DNA of 64,000 nucleotides from NCBI RefSeq assembly GCF_014650915.1, contig NZ_BMVW01000012.1:124001-188000 (forward strand), given 5' to 3'. A model generated the notes under the pieces. It was not told where the DNA came from, did not search any database, and saw only the letters and a program-made list of their open reading frames with translations. A program made the translations under genes and the position numbers. Below, one piece after another: positions 41,589 through 49,862 of the stretch; position 1 is the stretch's first letter, and each line of letters begins with the position of its first letter. The DNA comes from Streptomyces poonensis. Lineage in GTDB: Bacteria; Actinomycetota; Actinomycetes; Streptomycetales; Streptomycetaceae.

Positions 41589-42493
41589 CGACCACGACGA
41601 CCACGACGCGCATGAGGAGCACGACGGTCACGAGGCCCCCGGCACGCTCGGCTCCGGCTTCCGTCCTCCGCGGGAGGATCGCCCGCGCGCTCACCTACCT
41701 GTCCCTGGTCGCCGCCACCGTCGTCGTCCTGCTGCCGCTCGCCGTGGTCTTCCTGACCTCGCTGAAGAGCGAGCGCGAGATGGCGGACGACAGCGGCGCG
41801 CTGTCGCTCCCCGGTGACCTGCTGAACGTCTCCAACTACGTGACGGCGTTCCAGGACGGCCGGATGCTCATGGCGTTCGGCAACACGGCCTTCATCCTGC
41901 TCTTCGCCATCGCGGGCACGGTGGTCATCGGCTCGATGGCCGCGTACGCGATCGACCGCTTCACGTTCCGCTTCCGGAAGTTGGTCGTGGCGCTCTTCCT
42001 GGTGGCGACCCTGGTCCCCGGGGTCACCACACAGGTGGCGACCTTCCAGATCGTCAACAGCCTGGGCATGTTCGACACCCGCTGGGCGCCGATCCTGCTC
42101 TACATGGGGACCGACATCGTCTCGATCTACATCTTCCTGCAGTTCATCCGGTCGATCCCGGTCTCGCTCGACGAGGCGGCGCGGCTGGACGGCGCGAACT
42201 CCCTCACCATCTACCGCAGGATCATCCTTCCGCTGCTGAAGCCGGCGATCGCGACGGTCGTGATCGTGAAGGGCATCACCGTCTACAACGACTTCTACAT
42301 CCCCTTCCTCTACATGCCCTCCGAGGATCTCGGCGTGATCTCGACGTCGCTGTTCCGCTTCAAGGGCCCGTTCGGGGCGCACTGGGAGGTGATCTCGGCG
42401 GGCGTGGTCCTCGTCATCCTGCCGACGCTGCTCGCGTTCCTGTTCCTCCAGCGCTACATCTACAACGGGTTCATGCGGGGGGCGACGAAGTGA
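41585..42493 (+). CDS. ABC transporter permease (MalG/UgpE type)
   Basis: A 302-residue permease beginning with an odd MTTTTTTTRMRSTT tail encoded by ACG/ACC triplet repeats, a likely site of strain variation. Six helices follow, with EAA loop DEAARLDGANSLTIYRRIILPLL. Last gene of the importer; a hairpin lies between it and the convergent RNase D gene. Confidence 0.9.
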   Translation: MTTTTTTTRMRSTTVTRPPARSAPASVLRGRIARALTYLSLVAATVVVLLPLAVVFLTSLKSEREMADDSGALSLPGDLLNVSNYVTAFQDGRMLMAFGNTAFILLFAIAGTVVIGSMAAYAIDRFTFRFRKLVVALFLVATLVPGVTTQVATFQIVNSLGMFDTRWAPILLYMGTDIVSIYIFLQFIRSIPVSLDEAARLDGANSLTIYRRIILPLLKPAIATVVIVKGITVYNDFYIPFLYMPSEDLGVISTSLFRFKGPFGAHWEVISAGVVLVILPTLLAFLFLQRYIYNGFMRGATK

Positions 42494-42503
42494 ACCGCCC
42501 GCC

Positions 42504-42540
42504 AGGGCGCCCGGGCCGCGCCACGCCGCCCGGGCTCCCT
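42504..42540. terminator. Bidirectional hairpin between the importer and RNase D
   Basis: AGGGCGCCCGGGC (42504-42516) pairs with GCCCGGGCTCCCT (42528-42540) with one mismatch and an 11-base loop, between converging genes. Confidence 0.75.
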
Positions 42541-42542
42541 CC

Positions 42543-43823
42543 CTAGCGCGCCAGCGCCTCCACCAGCACGGGCGCCACCTGCTCGATCTGCCAGGGCCGC
42601 GCCCCGTACGCCGCCAGCGCCGCGCCGACCGACCCGGCGTCGGGGGAGACCGGCGGCTCCCAGCACACCCGCCGCACCGTGTCGGGGGCGATCAGGTTCT
42701 CCTGGGGCATGTTCAGCCGCTCGGCCAGCGCGGTCACGGCGGCCCTGGCCGCGGACAGCCGCGCCGCGGCCGCCGGGTCCTTGTCGGCCCAGGCCCGCGG
42801 CGGCGGGGGCCCGGTCACCGGCTGCCCGGGCTGCGGCAGCCCGGACTCGGACAGCGCCCTGGCGCGATCGACGGCGGCCTGCCACTGCTCCAGCTGCCGG
42901 CGGCCCATCCGGTGCCCGAAGCCGTTCAGCGCGGCCAGCGCGTGCACGTTCGGCGGTACGGCGAGCGCGGCCTCGACGATCGCCGCGTCACTGAGCACCT
43001 TCCCCGGCGAGACGTCCCGGCGCCGCGCGATACGGTCCCGGGTCTCCCACAGCTCCTTCACGACGGCCATCTGCCGGCGCCGTCGCACCTTGTGCATCCC
43101 GGACGTACGGCGCCAGGGGTCCTTGCGCGGCTCCGCGGGCGGCGCCGAGGCGATCGCGTCGAACTCCTGACGGGCCCATTCCAGCTTGCCCTGCCGGTCG
43201 AGCTCCTTCTCCAGCGCGTCGCGCAGGTCGACGAGGAGCTCCACGTCGAGGGCGGCGTAGCGCAGCCACGGCTCGGGCAGCGGGCGCGTGGACCAGTCGA
43301 CCGCGGAGTGCCCCTTCTCCAGGACGTAGCCGAGGACGCCCTCGACCATCGCGCCGAGCCCGACGCGGGGGAACCCGGCCAGGCGCCCGGCCAGTTCGGT
43401 GTCGAAGACGACCTCCGGCACCATGCCTATCTCACGCAGACAGGGCAGGTCCTGGGTGGCCGCGTGCAGCACCCACTCCGCTCCGGCGAGCGCGTCGCCG
43501 AGACCTGACAGGTCGGGGCAGGCGACGGGGTCGATCAGGGCGGTGCCCGCGCCGGCCCGGCGCAGCTGGACGAGGTAGGCGCGCTGGCCGTAGCGGTACC
43601 CGGACGCACGCTCGGCGTCGACGGCCACCGGTCCGGTGCCGGCGGCGAAGGCGGCGATCACCCCGGCGAGCGAGGCCTCGTCGGCGATCACGGGCGGGAC
43701 GCCGTCCTGCGGCTCCAGCAGGGGGATCGGCGCCTCCGTCGCAGAAGATCCGCCGTCGTCCGGAGGAGCGCCTCCGGTGGTGCGCAGGGTGCTGTCTGCT
43801 GCGGTCTCTTGGGCGTCGGTCAC
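42543..43823 (-). CDS. rnd: Ribonuclease D (DEDD exonuclease with HRDC domain)
   Basis: A 426-residue 3'-5' exoribonuclease. The DEDDy acids are visible: GPVAVDAERA (Exo I), VLHAATQDLPCL (Exo II) and RYAALDVELLVDL (Exo III). An HRDC domain follows at about 235-320 and a second helical region at about 340-425. It trims tRNA and other RNA 3' ends. A flexible acidic N-terminus of about 40 residues precedes the nuclease. The GTG at 43823 has no Shine-Dalgarno; TACCCT (complement of 43830-43835) ends six bases before it, so the mRNA is probably leaderless. A perfect 18-bp palindrome lies 35 bases upstream of the start. Confidence 0.9.
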   Translation of the reverse strand: MTDAQETAADSTLRTTGGAPPDDGGSSATEAPIPLLEPQDGVPPVIADEASLAGVIAAFAAGTGPVAVDAERASGYRYGQRAYLVQLRRAGAGTALIDPVACPDLSGLGDALAGAEWVLHAATQDLPCLREIGMVPEVVFDTELAGRLAGFPRVGLGAMVEGVLGYVLEKGHSAVDWSTRPLPEPWLRYAALDVELLVDLRDALEKELDRQGKLEWARQEFDAIASAPPAEPRKDPWRRTSGMHKVRRRRQMAVVKELWETRDRIARRRDVSPGKVLSDAAIVEAALAVPPNVHALAALNGFGHRMGRRQLEQWQAAVDRARALSESGLPQPGQPVTGPPPPRAWADKDPAAAARLSAARAAVTALAERLNMPQENLIAPDTVRRVCWEPPVSPDAGSVGAALAAYGARPWQIEQVAPVLVEALAR

Positions 43824-43829
43824 CTGTCA

Positions 43830-43835
43830 AGGGTA
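43830..43835 (-). promoter_or_regulatory. Candidate -10 box, leaderless start of RNase D
   Basis: TACCCT, six bases, GTG; no ribosome binding site. No recognisable -35. Confidence 0.4.
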
Positions 43836-43857
43836 TCTGTGTATGGACTGGACCCGC

Positions 43858-43875
43858 CGACGGAACGTTCCGTCG
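43858..43875. promoter_or_regulatory. Perfect 18-bp palindrome upstream of RNase D
   Basis: CGACGGAACGTTCCGTCG is completely symmetrical. It sits about where a -35 would be relative to the candidate -10 at 43830-43835, which fits a repressor or activator site. Confidence 0.5.
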
Positions 43876-43942
43876 ACGGGCGCCCGGGGGTCGTAAACCG
43901 GTCAGCCGCCCCGCACGCCGGTGCACACCTGCCGTGCACGGA

Positions 43943-43974
43943 CCCGGGACCGACGCGGGGTCGTCGGTCCCGGG
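43943..43974 (-). terminator. Hairpin terminator after the response regulator gene
   Basis: CCCGGGACCGAC (43943-43954) and GTCGGTCCCGGG (43963-43974) form a perfect 12-bp stem, eight-base loop, 125 bases beyond the response regulator stop. Confidence 0.75.
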
Positions 43975-43982
43975 CTGATGGA

Positions 43983-44025
43983 CCGGGCCCGGTGGACGGG
44001 AGCGGGGAAGCCGGGCCCGGTGGAC
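43983..44025. repeat. Direct repeat CCGGGCCCGGTGGAC
   Basis: Two identical 15-base copies at 43983-43997 and 44011-44025, with related GC-rich fragments after them, in the non-coding stretch between RNase D and the response regulator. Confidence 0.55.
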
Positions 44026-44098
44026 AGGGGCGCGGGCACCGGACCGGGAAGCCCGCGCCGGATCGGCGCGGCGGTGCCGGGCCGCGGGGCGGCGCTCA

Positions 44099-44758
44099 GT
44101 GGATGATCCCGGTGCGCAGGGCCACCGCCACCATCCCGGCGCGGTCGCCCGTGCCGAGCTTGCGGGCGATGCGGGCGAGGTGGCTCTTCACGGTGAGCGC
44201 GGACAGGCCCATCGACACGCCGATCGCTTTGTTGGACTGGCCCTCGGCCACCAGGCGCAGCACCTCCACCTCGCGGCCCGACAGTTCGCGGTAGCCGCCC
44301 GGGTGGCTCGGGGCACCCGGGGGGCGGCGGTGCATACGGGCCGCGGCGGCGCCGATGGGGGCGGCGCCGGGACGGGTGGGCAGCCCGATGCTGGTGCGGG
44401 TGCCGGTGACGACATAGCCCTTCACTCCGCCCGCGAGGGCGTTGCGGACGGCGCCGATGTCGTCGGCGGCGGACAGGGCGAGGCCGTTGGGCCAGCCCGC
44501 GGCACGGGTCTCGGACAGAAGCGTGAGGCCGGAGCCGTCGGGGAGATGGACGTCTGCGACACAGATGTCGCGGGGGTTGCCGATGCGGGGACGAGCCTCC
44601 GCGACGGACGAGGCCTCGATGACGTCGCGCACACCGAGCGCCCACAGGTGGCGGGTCACGGTGGAGCGGACGCGGGGATCGGCCACGACCACCATCGCGG
44701 TCGGCTTGTTCGGGCGGTAGGCGACCAGGCTTGCGGGCTGCTCGAGGAGAACGGACAC
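44099..44758 (-). CDS. NarL/FixJ-type response regulator (orphan)
   Basis: A 219-residue protein: receiver domain (about 20-130) with Asp69 in CVADVHLPDGSG as phosphoacceptor, the conserved Ser in LALSAADD and Lys in GVKGYVV; the upstream acidic pair is reduced to a single Asp27 (VVVADPR). A LuxR-type helix-turn-helix follows (ELSGREVEVLRLVAEGQSNKAIGVSMGLSALTVKSHL) at about 155-215. No kinase gene is adjacent. GTG at 44758 has AGGAGG (complement of 44763-44768) four bases away, a little short. The target is unknown; non-phosphorylation control is possible given the altered acidic pocket. Confidence 0.88.
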
Positions 44759-45218
44759 CAGGCCTCCTGGGGTTCGGGACGGAACCGGCTCGCGGGGATC
44801 AAGCCGGGACGAACCGTGCTTTCAAGGTCACAGACCTCTTCGGCACCCAGCCGGGGGTCCTTTAGAGAATGATCACGATTTGATGAGTCACAATACGTGC
44901 AATTCGGACACGCCTTCGATCATTCGAAGATCGAACGGGGTCGCTCCGCGTCAATACGGGTCCGAAAGTGGCCGTATCGACAAAGAGGCAGGGGCAAACG
45001 GGTGAGGTGGCGGTAAAGGGGTGTGGACGCGCGGAGGCCCCCGGCGGCGATGCGGCCGGGGGCCTCGGTGGCGGTGGCGATGCGGCTGGGGACGCGTCGC
45101 GGGAGGAGCGGAAGCGCCCCGGAGAGGCGCGGGACTGTGTCCGCCGGCGGCTTCGCCGCGTGGATGCGACCGGCCGCGACGGACCCGCGGGTGAAGTGCC
45201 GGTCGTGCGGCGAAGCGC
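44759..45218. promoter_or_regulatory. Non-coding region upstream of the response regulator
   Basis: About 460 bases without a convincing gene. It contains an AT-rich segment (44860-44960) with an inverted repeat TTCGATC (44915-44921) / GATCGAA (44929-44935) around a TTCGAA core, possibly a binding site for the response regulator itself, and the terminator of the DUF3000 gene at 45034-45066. Confidence 0.5.
45034..45066 (-). terminator. Hairpin terminator after the DUF3000 gene
   Basis: GAGGCCCCCGGC (45034-45045) and GCCGGGGGCCTC (45055-45066) pair perfectly with a nine-base loop. Confidence 0.8.
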
Positions 45219-45887
45219 TCAGCGGGGGCGCGGGCCCCGGCGCTGGGGCAGGGTGACGACGGAGGCGTCACCCGGGACGGCCGGGGGCAGGCCGGCGACC
45301 TGGGCGAGGAGATCGCACCAGGAGGCCAGGTGGGACGCGGTGTCGGGAACGCCGCCCAGGCCCTCGCGCGGGGTCCAGGAGGCGCGGATCTCGATCTGCG
45401 AGGCGGCCGGGCGGGAGCTGAGGCCGCCGAAGTAGTGGGAGCTCGCGCGCGTGACGGTGCCGCTCGGCTCGCCGTACGGCAGGCCGCGGGACTGGAGCGC
45501 GCCGGTCAGCCACGCCCAGCAGACCTCGGGGAGCAGCGGGTCCGCGGCCATCTCCGGTTCCAGCTCCGCGCGGATCAGGGTGACCAGACGGAAGGAGCCC
45601 TGCCACGCCTCGTGCCCGGCCGGATCGTGGAGGAGGATGAGGCGGCCGTCGGCGAGGTCCTCGTCGTCGTCGAGGACCGCGGCCTCCAGGGCGTACGCGT
45701 ACGGGGCGAGCCGCTGCGGCGGACGCGTGGCCTCGATCTCGATCTCCGGTCGCAGCCGCGCTCCTCTCAGCGCGTCGACGGCCGCGCGGAAGGGCAGCGG
45801 CGCCGCCTCCATAGCTCTCCGCTCCCCCTCCTTCGGGTCGTCCATCCCGCCAGCGTCGTCCGACAGTCGTCCCTGAGCCGCAGCCAT
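45219..45887 (-). CDS. DUF3000 family protein
   Basis: A 222-residue soluble protein of the actinobacterial DUF3000 family. Conserved-looking blocks are PFRAAVDALRGARLRPEIEIE, LAPYAYALEAAV, GRLILLHDPAGHEAWQGSFRLVTLIRAELEPEM and CWAWLTGAL. Function unknown. In actinobacteria this family commonly neighbours RNase D and hemE, as here. I favour ATG at 45887: TACTCT (complement of 45895-45900) ends seven bases before it and there is no ribosome site, suggesting a leaderless mRNA. The alternative ATG at 45845 also lacks a good site. Divergent from hemE. Confidence 0.8.
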   Translation of the reverse strand: MAAAQGRLSDDAGGMDDPKEGERRAMEAAPLPFRAAVDALRGARLRPEIEIEATRPPQRLAPYAYALEAAVLDDDEDLADGRLILLHDPAGHEAWQGSFRLVTLIRAELEPEMAADPLLPEVCWAWLTGALQSRGLPYGEPSGTVTRASSHYFGGLSSRPAASQIEIRASWTPREGLGGVPDTASHLASWCDLLAQVAGLPPAVPGDASVVTLPQRRGPRPR

Positions 45888-45894
45888 GCGGGGA

Positions 45895-45900
45895 AGAGTA
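45895..45900 (-). promoter_or_regulatory. Candidate -10 box, leaderless start of the DUF3000 gene
   Basis: TACTCT, seven bases, ATG; no Shine-Dalgarno. Confidence 0.4.
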
Positions 45901-46057
45901 AGGGGAACGGGCGCCCCGCGCGGGGAGAGACACCCGTGCGCAAGGTCACGGTCGCATCGCGTTGAGCGAACGCGCGCCGGGGGCACGGGGGAGACCCGGC
46001 GGCCCGGCGCGGGGACCCGGGACAAAAGGGCACGCGGGCCGTGCGAGACTCTTCGTC

Positions 46058-47125
46058 GTGAGTGCCAACGCCAGCCCCTCGGGCTCCCAGCCGACCGCCA
46101 CGTACGACTCCGCCTTCCTCAGGGCGTGCCGCCGCGAGTCCGTGCCGCACACGCCGGTGTGGTTCATGCGGCAGGCCGGACGGTCCCTGCCGGAGTACCG
46201 GAAGGTGCGCGAGGGCATCCCGATGCTGGAGTCCTGCATGCGCCCCGAGCTGGTCACGGAGATCACCCTCCAGCCGGTACGGCGGCACAACGTGGACGCG
46301 GCGATCTACTTCAGCGACATCGTGGTGCCGCTGAAGGCCATCGGCATCGACCTCGACATCAAGCCCGGCGTCGGCCCGGTCGTGGAGAACCCGATCCGCA
46401 CCCGCGCCGACCTCGCCCGGCTGCGCGATCTGACCCCCGAGGACGTCTCCTACGTCACCGAGGCGATCGGGCTGCTCACCGCCGAGCTCGGTGAGACCCC
46501 GCTCATCGGCTTCGCGGGCGCCCCCTTCACCCTGGCCAGCTATCTCGTCGAGGGCGGCCCGTCCCGCAACCACGAGCACACCAAGGCGCTCATGTACGGC
46601 GACCCGGAGCTGTGGGCCGACCTCCTCGACCGCCTCGCCGAGATCACCTCCGCGTTCCTGAAGGTGCAGATCGAGGCCGGCGCCAGCGCGGTGCAGCTCT
46701 TCGACTCGTGGGTGGGCGCCCTCGCGCCCGCCGACTACCGGCGCTCGGTGCTGCCCGCGTCCGCCAAGGTCTTCGAGGCCGTGGCGGGGTACGGCGTCCC
46801 CCGCATCCACTTCGGTGTCGGCACCGGTGAGCTGCTGGGCCTCATGGGCGAGGCGGGCGCGGACGTCGTCGGCGTCGACTGGCGCGTCCCGCTGCACGAG
46901 GCGGCCCGCCGGGTCGGCCCGGGCAAGGCGCTCCAGGGCAACCTCGACCCGGCCGTCCTCTTCTCCAGCCGGGAGGCGATCGAGGCCAAGACCTGCGAGG
47001 TCCTCGACGCGGCCGCGGACCTGGAGGGTCACATCTTCAACCTCGGGCACGGCGTCCTGCCGTCCACGGACCCCGACGCGCTGACCCGGCTCGTCGAGCA
47101 CGTCCACACGCAGACGGCGCTCTGA
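46058..47125 (+). CDS. hemE: Uroporphyrinogen decarboxylase
   Basis: This 355-residue cytosolic enzyme decarboxylates the four acetate side chains of uroporphyrinogen III to give coproporphyrinogen III. The signature PVWFMRQAGRSLPEYR is at about 33-48, with the substrate-binding FSDIVVPLKAIG, GFAGAPFTLASYLVEGG and IFNLGHGVLPSTDP. The GTG at 46058 lacks a Shine-Dalgarno; GAGACT ends seven bases upstream, a weak version of the leaderless pattern. The next haem genes, hemY and hemQ, lie 4-6 kb downstream on the same strand. The rhomboid gene converges 16 bases after the stop. Confidence 0.96.
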   Translation: MSANASPSGSQPTATYDSAFLRACRRESVPHTPVWFMRQAGRSLPEYRKVREGIPMLESCMRPELVTEITLQPVRRHNVDAAIYFSDIVVPLKAIGIDLDIKPGVGPVVENPIRTRADLARLRDLTPEDVSYVTEAIGLLTAELGETPLIGFAGAPFTLASYLVEGGPSRNHEHTKALMYGDPELWADLLDRLAEITSAFLKVQIEAGASAVQLFDSWVGALAPADYRRSVLPASAKVFEAVAGYGVPRIHFGVGTGELLGLMGEAGADVVGVDWRVPLHEAARRVGPGKALQGNLDPAVLFSSREAIEAKTCEVLDAAADLEGHIFNLGHGVLPSTDPDALTRLVEHVHTQTAL

Positions 47126-47141
47126 CCCGGCCGCGAGGCCC

Positions 47142-47960
47142 TCACCAGCTGTGCCGCGCACGCCTGCCGAACAGCAGGCCGCGCGGCTCGGGCGGCGGCG
47201 GGGTGCCGGGGCGCAGCGGCCAGGCGATCAGCATGCCCGCCACGAAGCCGACGACATGGGCCGCGTACGCCACCGTCCCGGCGTTCGCGACGCCCTCGCC
47301 CGCCGAGTACACCGCCTGCAGCGCAAACCAGAAGCCCAGCACCAGCCACGCGGGCAGCCGCAGCGGCAGGAAGATCAGGAACGGGACCAGCACCCACACC
47401 CGGGCCTTCGGGTAGAGCACGAGATACGCGCCGAGCACCCCGGCGATCGCCCCGGACGCGCCGATGAGCGGGTCGGCGGAGCCGGCGTTGAGGAGCGCGT
47501 AGCCGTACGTGGCCGCGTATCCGCAGACCAGGTAGAACAGCGCGAACCGCACATGTCCCAGCCGGTCCTCGATGTTGTTGCCGAAGACCAGCAGGAAGAG
47601 CATGTTGCCCAGCAGGTGCAGCCAGCCGCCGTGCAGGAACATCGCCGAGAGCACGGACAGCGGCGGCGACTTGTCGTAGTCCGGCGGCCCCACCACACAG
47701 CCGGGCCCCTGCGGACCCACGCCCGTCTCGCCGGTGGGCACCAGCCGCGGCAGCTGCTGGTGGATCAGTTCCTGCGGCACCGCGGCGTACTGGTCGAGGA
47801 ACGCCTGCAGCCTGCACGCCTGCGCCAGCCCGCTGTCACCCGCCACCGAACCGGCCAGGCCCGGCATGAAGAGGAAGACGGCGACGTTCACGGCGATCAG
47901 CGTGTACGTCACGTAGGGCGTGCGGCGCGTCGGGTTCACGTCATGGACGGGGATCACCAC
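47142..47960 (-). CDS. Rhomboid family intramembrane serine protease
   Basis: A 272-residue membrane protein with six to seven helices. The catalytic Ser is in GASGAIAGVLG, the catalytic His in AAHVVGFVAGML, and the conserved HLLGNMLFLLVFG precedes them. A long extracellular loop (about 40-100) with two Cys separates the first helix from the core. It cleaves transmembrane substrates; none can be named. Start GTG at 47960, or the adjacent GTG at 47957; neither has a strong ribosome site, and the longer frame to 48410 is a shadow of the divergent gene. Confidence 0.88.
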   Translation of the reverse strand: MVIPVHDVNPTRRTPYVTYTLIAVNVAVFLFMPGLAGSVAGDSGLAQACRLQAFLDQYAAVPQELIHQQLPRLVPTGETGVGPQGPGCVVGPPDYDKSPPLSVLSAMFLHGGWLHLLGNMLFLLVFGNNIEDRLGHVRFALFYLVCGYAATYGYALLNAGSADPLIGASGAIAGVLGAYLVLYPKARVWVLVPFLIFLPLRLPAWLVLGFWFALQAVYSAGEGVANAGTVAYAAHVVGFVAGMLIAWPLRPGTPPPPEPRGLLFGRRARHSW

Positions 47961-48075
47961 GGGGGACGGGTGCCCCCGATCGGGCTTGCGGAACCGGCGC
48001 GCTGAACGCGGGGGAGCCCACACGCGTATGACTCCGCGACATCCGGGACGCGAGGAGACACGTGAGGAACAGGCG

Positions 48076-48423
48076 ATGAACGACCGAGTCACTCCACCGA
48101 TGCACGCCCTGCCCGACGGCGAGGCCGAGATAGCCCTGGTACTGCGTCTGCCCTGGGAGGACGTCGCACGGCTGGGCCAGGAGGCCGGCCGCCTCGCCGC
48201 CCAGCTGCAGCGCCCCGTCACCCTCGACGAGGCGGTCAGCCACCGGTTGCGCTCCGCGCGCCCGTCCGCCGCGCACGCGAAACCGCCGGCCGAGCCGTCG
48301 GCCACCACCGCGATGCCCGCCGGCGCCTCCCTGTCCGGCGGCGCCTCGGTGTCGTCCCTGCCGCCGAGACCGCCGGCCGAGCAGGCCCGCCAGGCCATCG
48401 AGCGGATCAACGGGTCGATATAG
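48076..48423 (+). CDS. Small conserved hypothetical protein
   Basis: A 115-residue protein: a folded N-terminal part (EAEIALVLRLPWEDVARLGQEAGRLAAQLQRPVTLDEAVSHRLR) and a Pro/Ala/Ser-rich disordered C-terminal half. The helical first half resembles small regulatory or partner-binding modules, but I recognise no family. ATG at 48076 has GAGGA seven bases upstream. It is divergent from the rhomboid gene, sharing a 115-base promoter gap. Confidence 0.7.
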   Translation: MNDRVTPPMHALPDGEAEIALVLRLPWEDVARLGQEAGRLAAQLQRPVTLDEAVSHRLRSARPSAAHAKPPAEPSATTAMPAGASLSGGASVSSLPPRPPAEQARQAIERINGSI

Positions 48424-48458
48424 CGCGGGACGGGACGGGCGGCCGGAGCGCCGATGCC

Positions 48459-49850
48459 TCACGCGCCGCCGCGCCGCACCGCCCCCGCCGCCTTCCGCGC
48501 CGCCACCAGCACCGGGTCCCACACGGGGGAGAACGGGGGCGCGTACCCCAGGTCCAGGGTCGTCATCCGTTCCACCGTCATGCCCGCGGTCAGCGCCACC
48601 GCGGCGATGTCCACACGCTTGCCCGCGCCCTCGCGGCCGACGATCTGCACGCCGAGGAGACGCCCGGTCCGGCGCTCGGCGAGCATCTTCACCGTCATGG
48701 GGGTCGCGCCCGGGTAGTAACCGGCGCGGCTCGTGGACTCGATCGTCACCGTCTCGAACCGCAGCCCCGCCCGCAGCGCGTCCTTCTCCCGCAGTCCGGT
48801 ACGGGCGATCTCCAGCTCGCACACCTTGCTGACCGCCGTACCGACGACGCCCGGGAACGTGGCGTACCCTCCGCCGACGTTCGTCCCGATGATCTGCCCG
48901 TGCTTGTTGGCGTGCGTGCCCAGCGGGATGTGCCGTTCACGGCCGGAGACCAGGTCGAGGACCTCCACGCAGTCGCCGCCGGCCCAGATGTTCCCGTGGC
49001 CGCGCACCCGCATCGCCAGATCGGTGAGCAGCCCGCCGCTCTCGCCCAGCGGCAGTCCGGCCCGCTCGGCGAGCGTCGTCTCGGGGCGTACGCCGATGCC
49101 GAGGACGACCACGTCCGCCGGGTACTCGGCGTCCGCCGTGGCGACCGCGCGCACACGCCCGTCGTCACCCGTGAGCACCTCGGTGACCTCGGCGCCGTTC
49201 ACCATGCCGATGCCCATGCCCTCCATGGCCTCGTGCACCAGGCGGCCCATGTCCGGGTCGAGCGTCGCCATGGGCTCCTGGCCGCGGTTGACGACCGTCA
49301 CCTCGTACCCGCGCCGGATCAGCGCCTCGGCCATCTCCACACCGATGTAACCCGCCCCGACGACCACCGCGCGGCGTCCCTCCGTAGCGGTCAGCGTGTC
49401 CAGGAGGGCCTGTCCGTCGTCCAGTGTCTGCACTCCGTGCACCCCGGGCGCGTCGACCCCGGGCAGCGGCGGGCGGAGGGGGCGCGCACCGGTGGCGATC
49501 ACGAGCTTGTCGTACGGCGTCCAGGACTCGTCCCCGGAAACGACGTCCCGCGCGCGGACGCGTCCTTTCGCCACGTCGATCTCCGTGATCTCGGTGCGCA
49601 TCCGCAGATCGATGTCCCGCGCGCGGTGCTCCTCGGGCGTGCGGGCGATCAGCCGGTCCCGTTCGGTGACGTCGCCGCCCACCCAGTACGGGATGCCGCA
49701 CGCGGAGAAGGACGAGAAGGTGCCCCGCTCGAACGCCACGATCTCCAGCTCGCCGGGCCCCTTCAGCCGGCGGGCCTGCGACGCGGCGGACATGCCCGCC
49801 GCGTCGCCGCCGATCACGACCAGTCGTTCTCTCCCACGGCTCTTGACCAT
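48459..49850 (-). CDS. Pyridine nucleotide-disulfide oxidoreductase, CoA-disulfide reductase/NADH oxidase type
   Basis: A 463-residue FAD flavoenzyme. The FAD motif VVIGGDAAGMSAASQARR is at the N-terminus; Cys51 in SACGIPYWVGG is the single redox Cys of the CoA-disulfide reductase/NADH oxidase/peroxidase family. The NAD(P)-binding AVVVGAGYIGVEMAEAL is near 155, the second FAD motif NIWAGGDCVEV near 300, and a C-terminal dimerisation domain follows. No rhodanese domain is attached. ATG at 49850 has no ribosome site; TAGCGT (complement of 49857-49862) ends six bases upstream, suggesting a leaderless mRNA. Streptomyces relies mainly on mycothiol, so the disulfide substrate is uncertain. Confidence 0.88.
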   Translation of the reverse strand: MVKSRGRERLVVIGGDAAGMSAASQARRLKGPGELEIVAFERGTFSSFSACGIPYWVGGDVTERDRLIARTPEEHRARDIDLRMRTEITEIDVAKGRVRARDVVSGDESWTPYDKLVIATGARPLRPPLPGVDAPGVHGVQTLDDGQALLDTLTATEGRRAVVVGAGYIGVEMAEALIRRGYEVTVVNRGQEPMATLDPDMGRLVHEAMEGMGIGMVNGAEVTEVLTGDDGRVRAVATADAEYPADVVVLGIGVRPETTLAERAGLPLGESGGLLTDLAMRVRGHGNIWAGGDCVEVLDLVSGRERHIPLGTHANKHGQIIGTNVGGGYATFPGVVGTAVSKVCELEIARTGLREKDALRAGLRFETVTIESTSRAGYYPGATPMTVKMLAERRTGRLLGVQIVGREGAGKRVDIAAVALTAGMTVERMTTLDLGYAPPFSPVWDPVLVAARKAAGAVRRGGA

Positions 49851-49856
49851 GGGACC

Positions 49857-49862
49857 ACGCTA
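49857..49862 (-). promoter_or_regulatory. Candidate -10 box, leaderless start of the flavoenzyme gene
   Basis: TAGCGT, six bases, ATG; no Shine-Dalgarno. The box overlaps the region just before the DUF4349 gene end. Confidence 0.4.
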
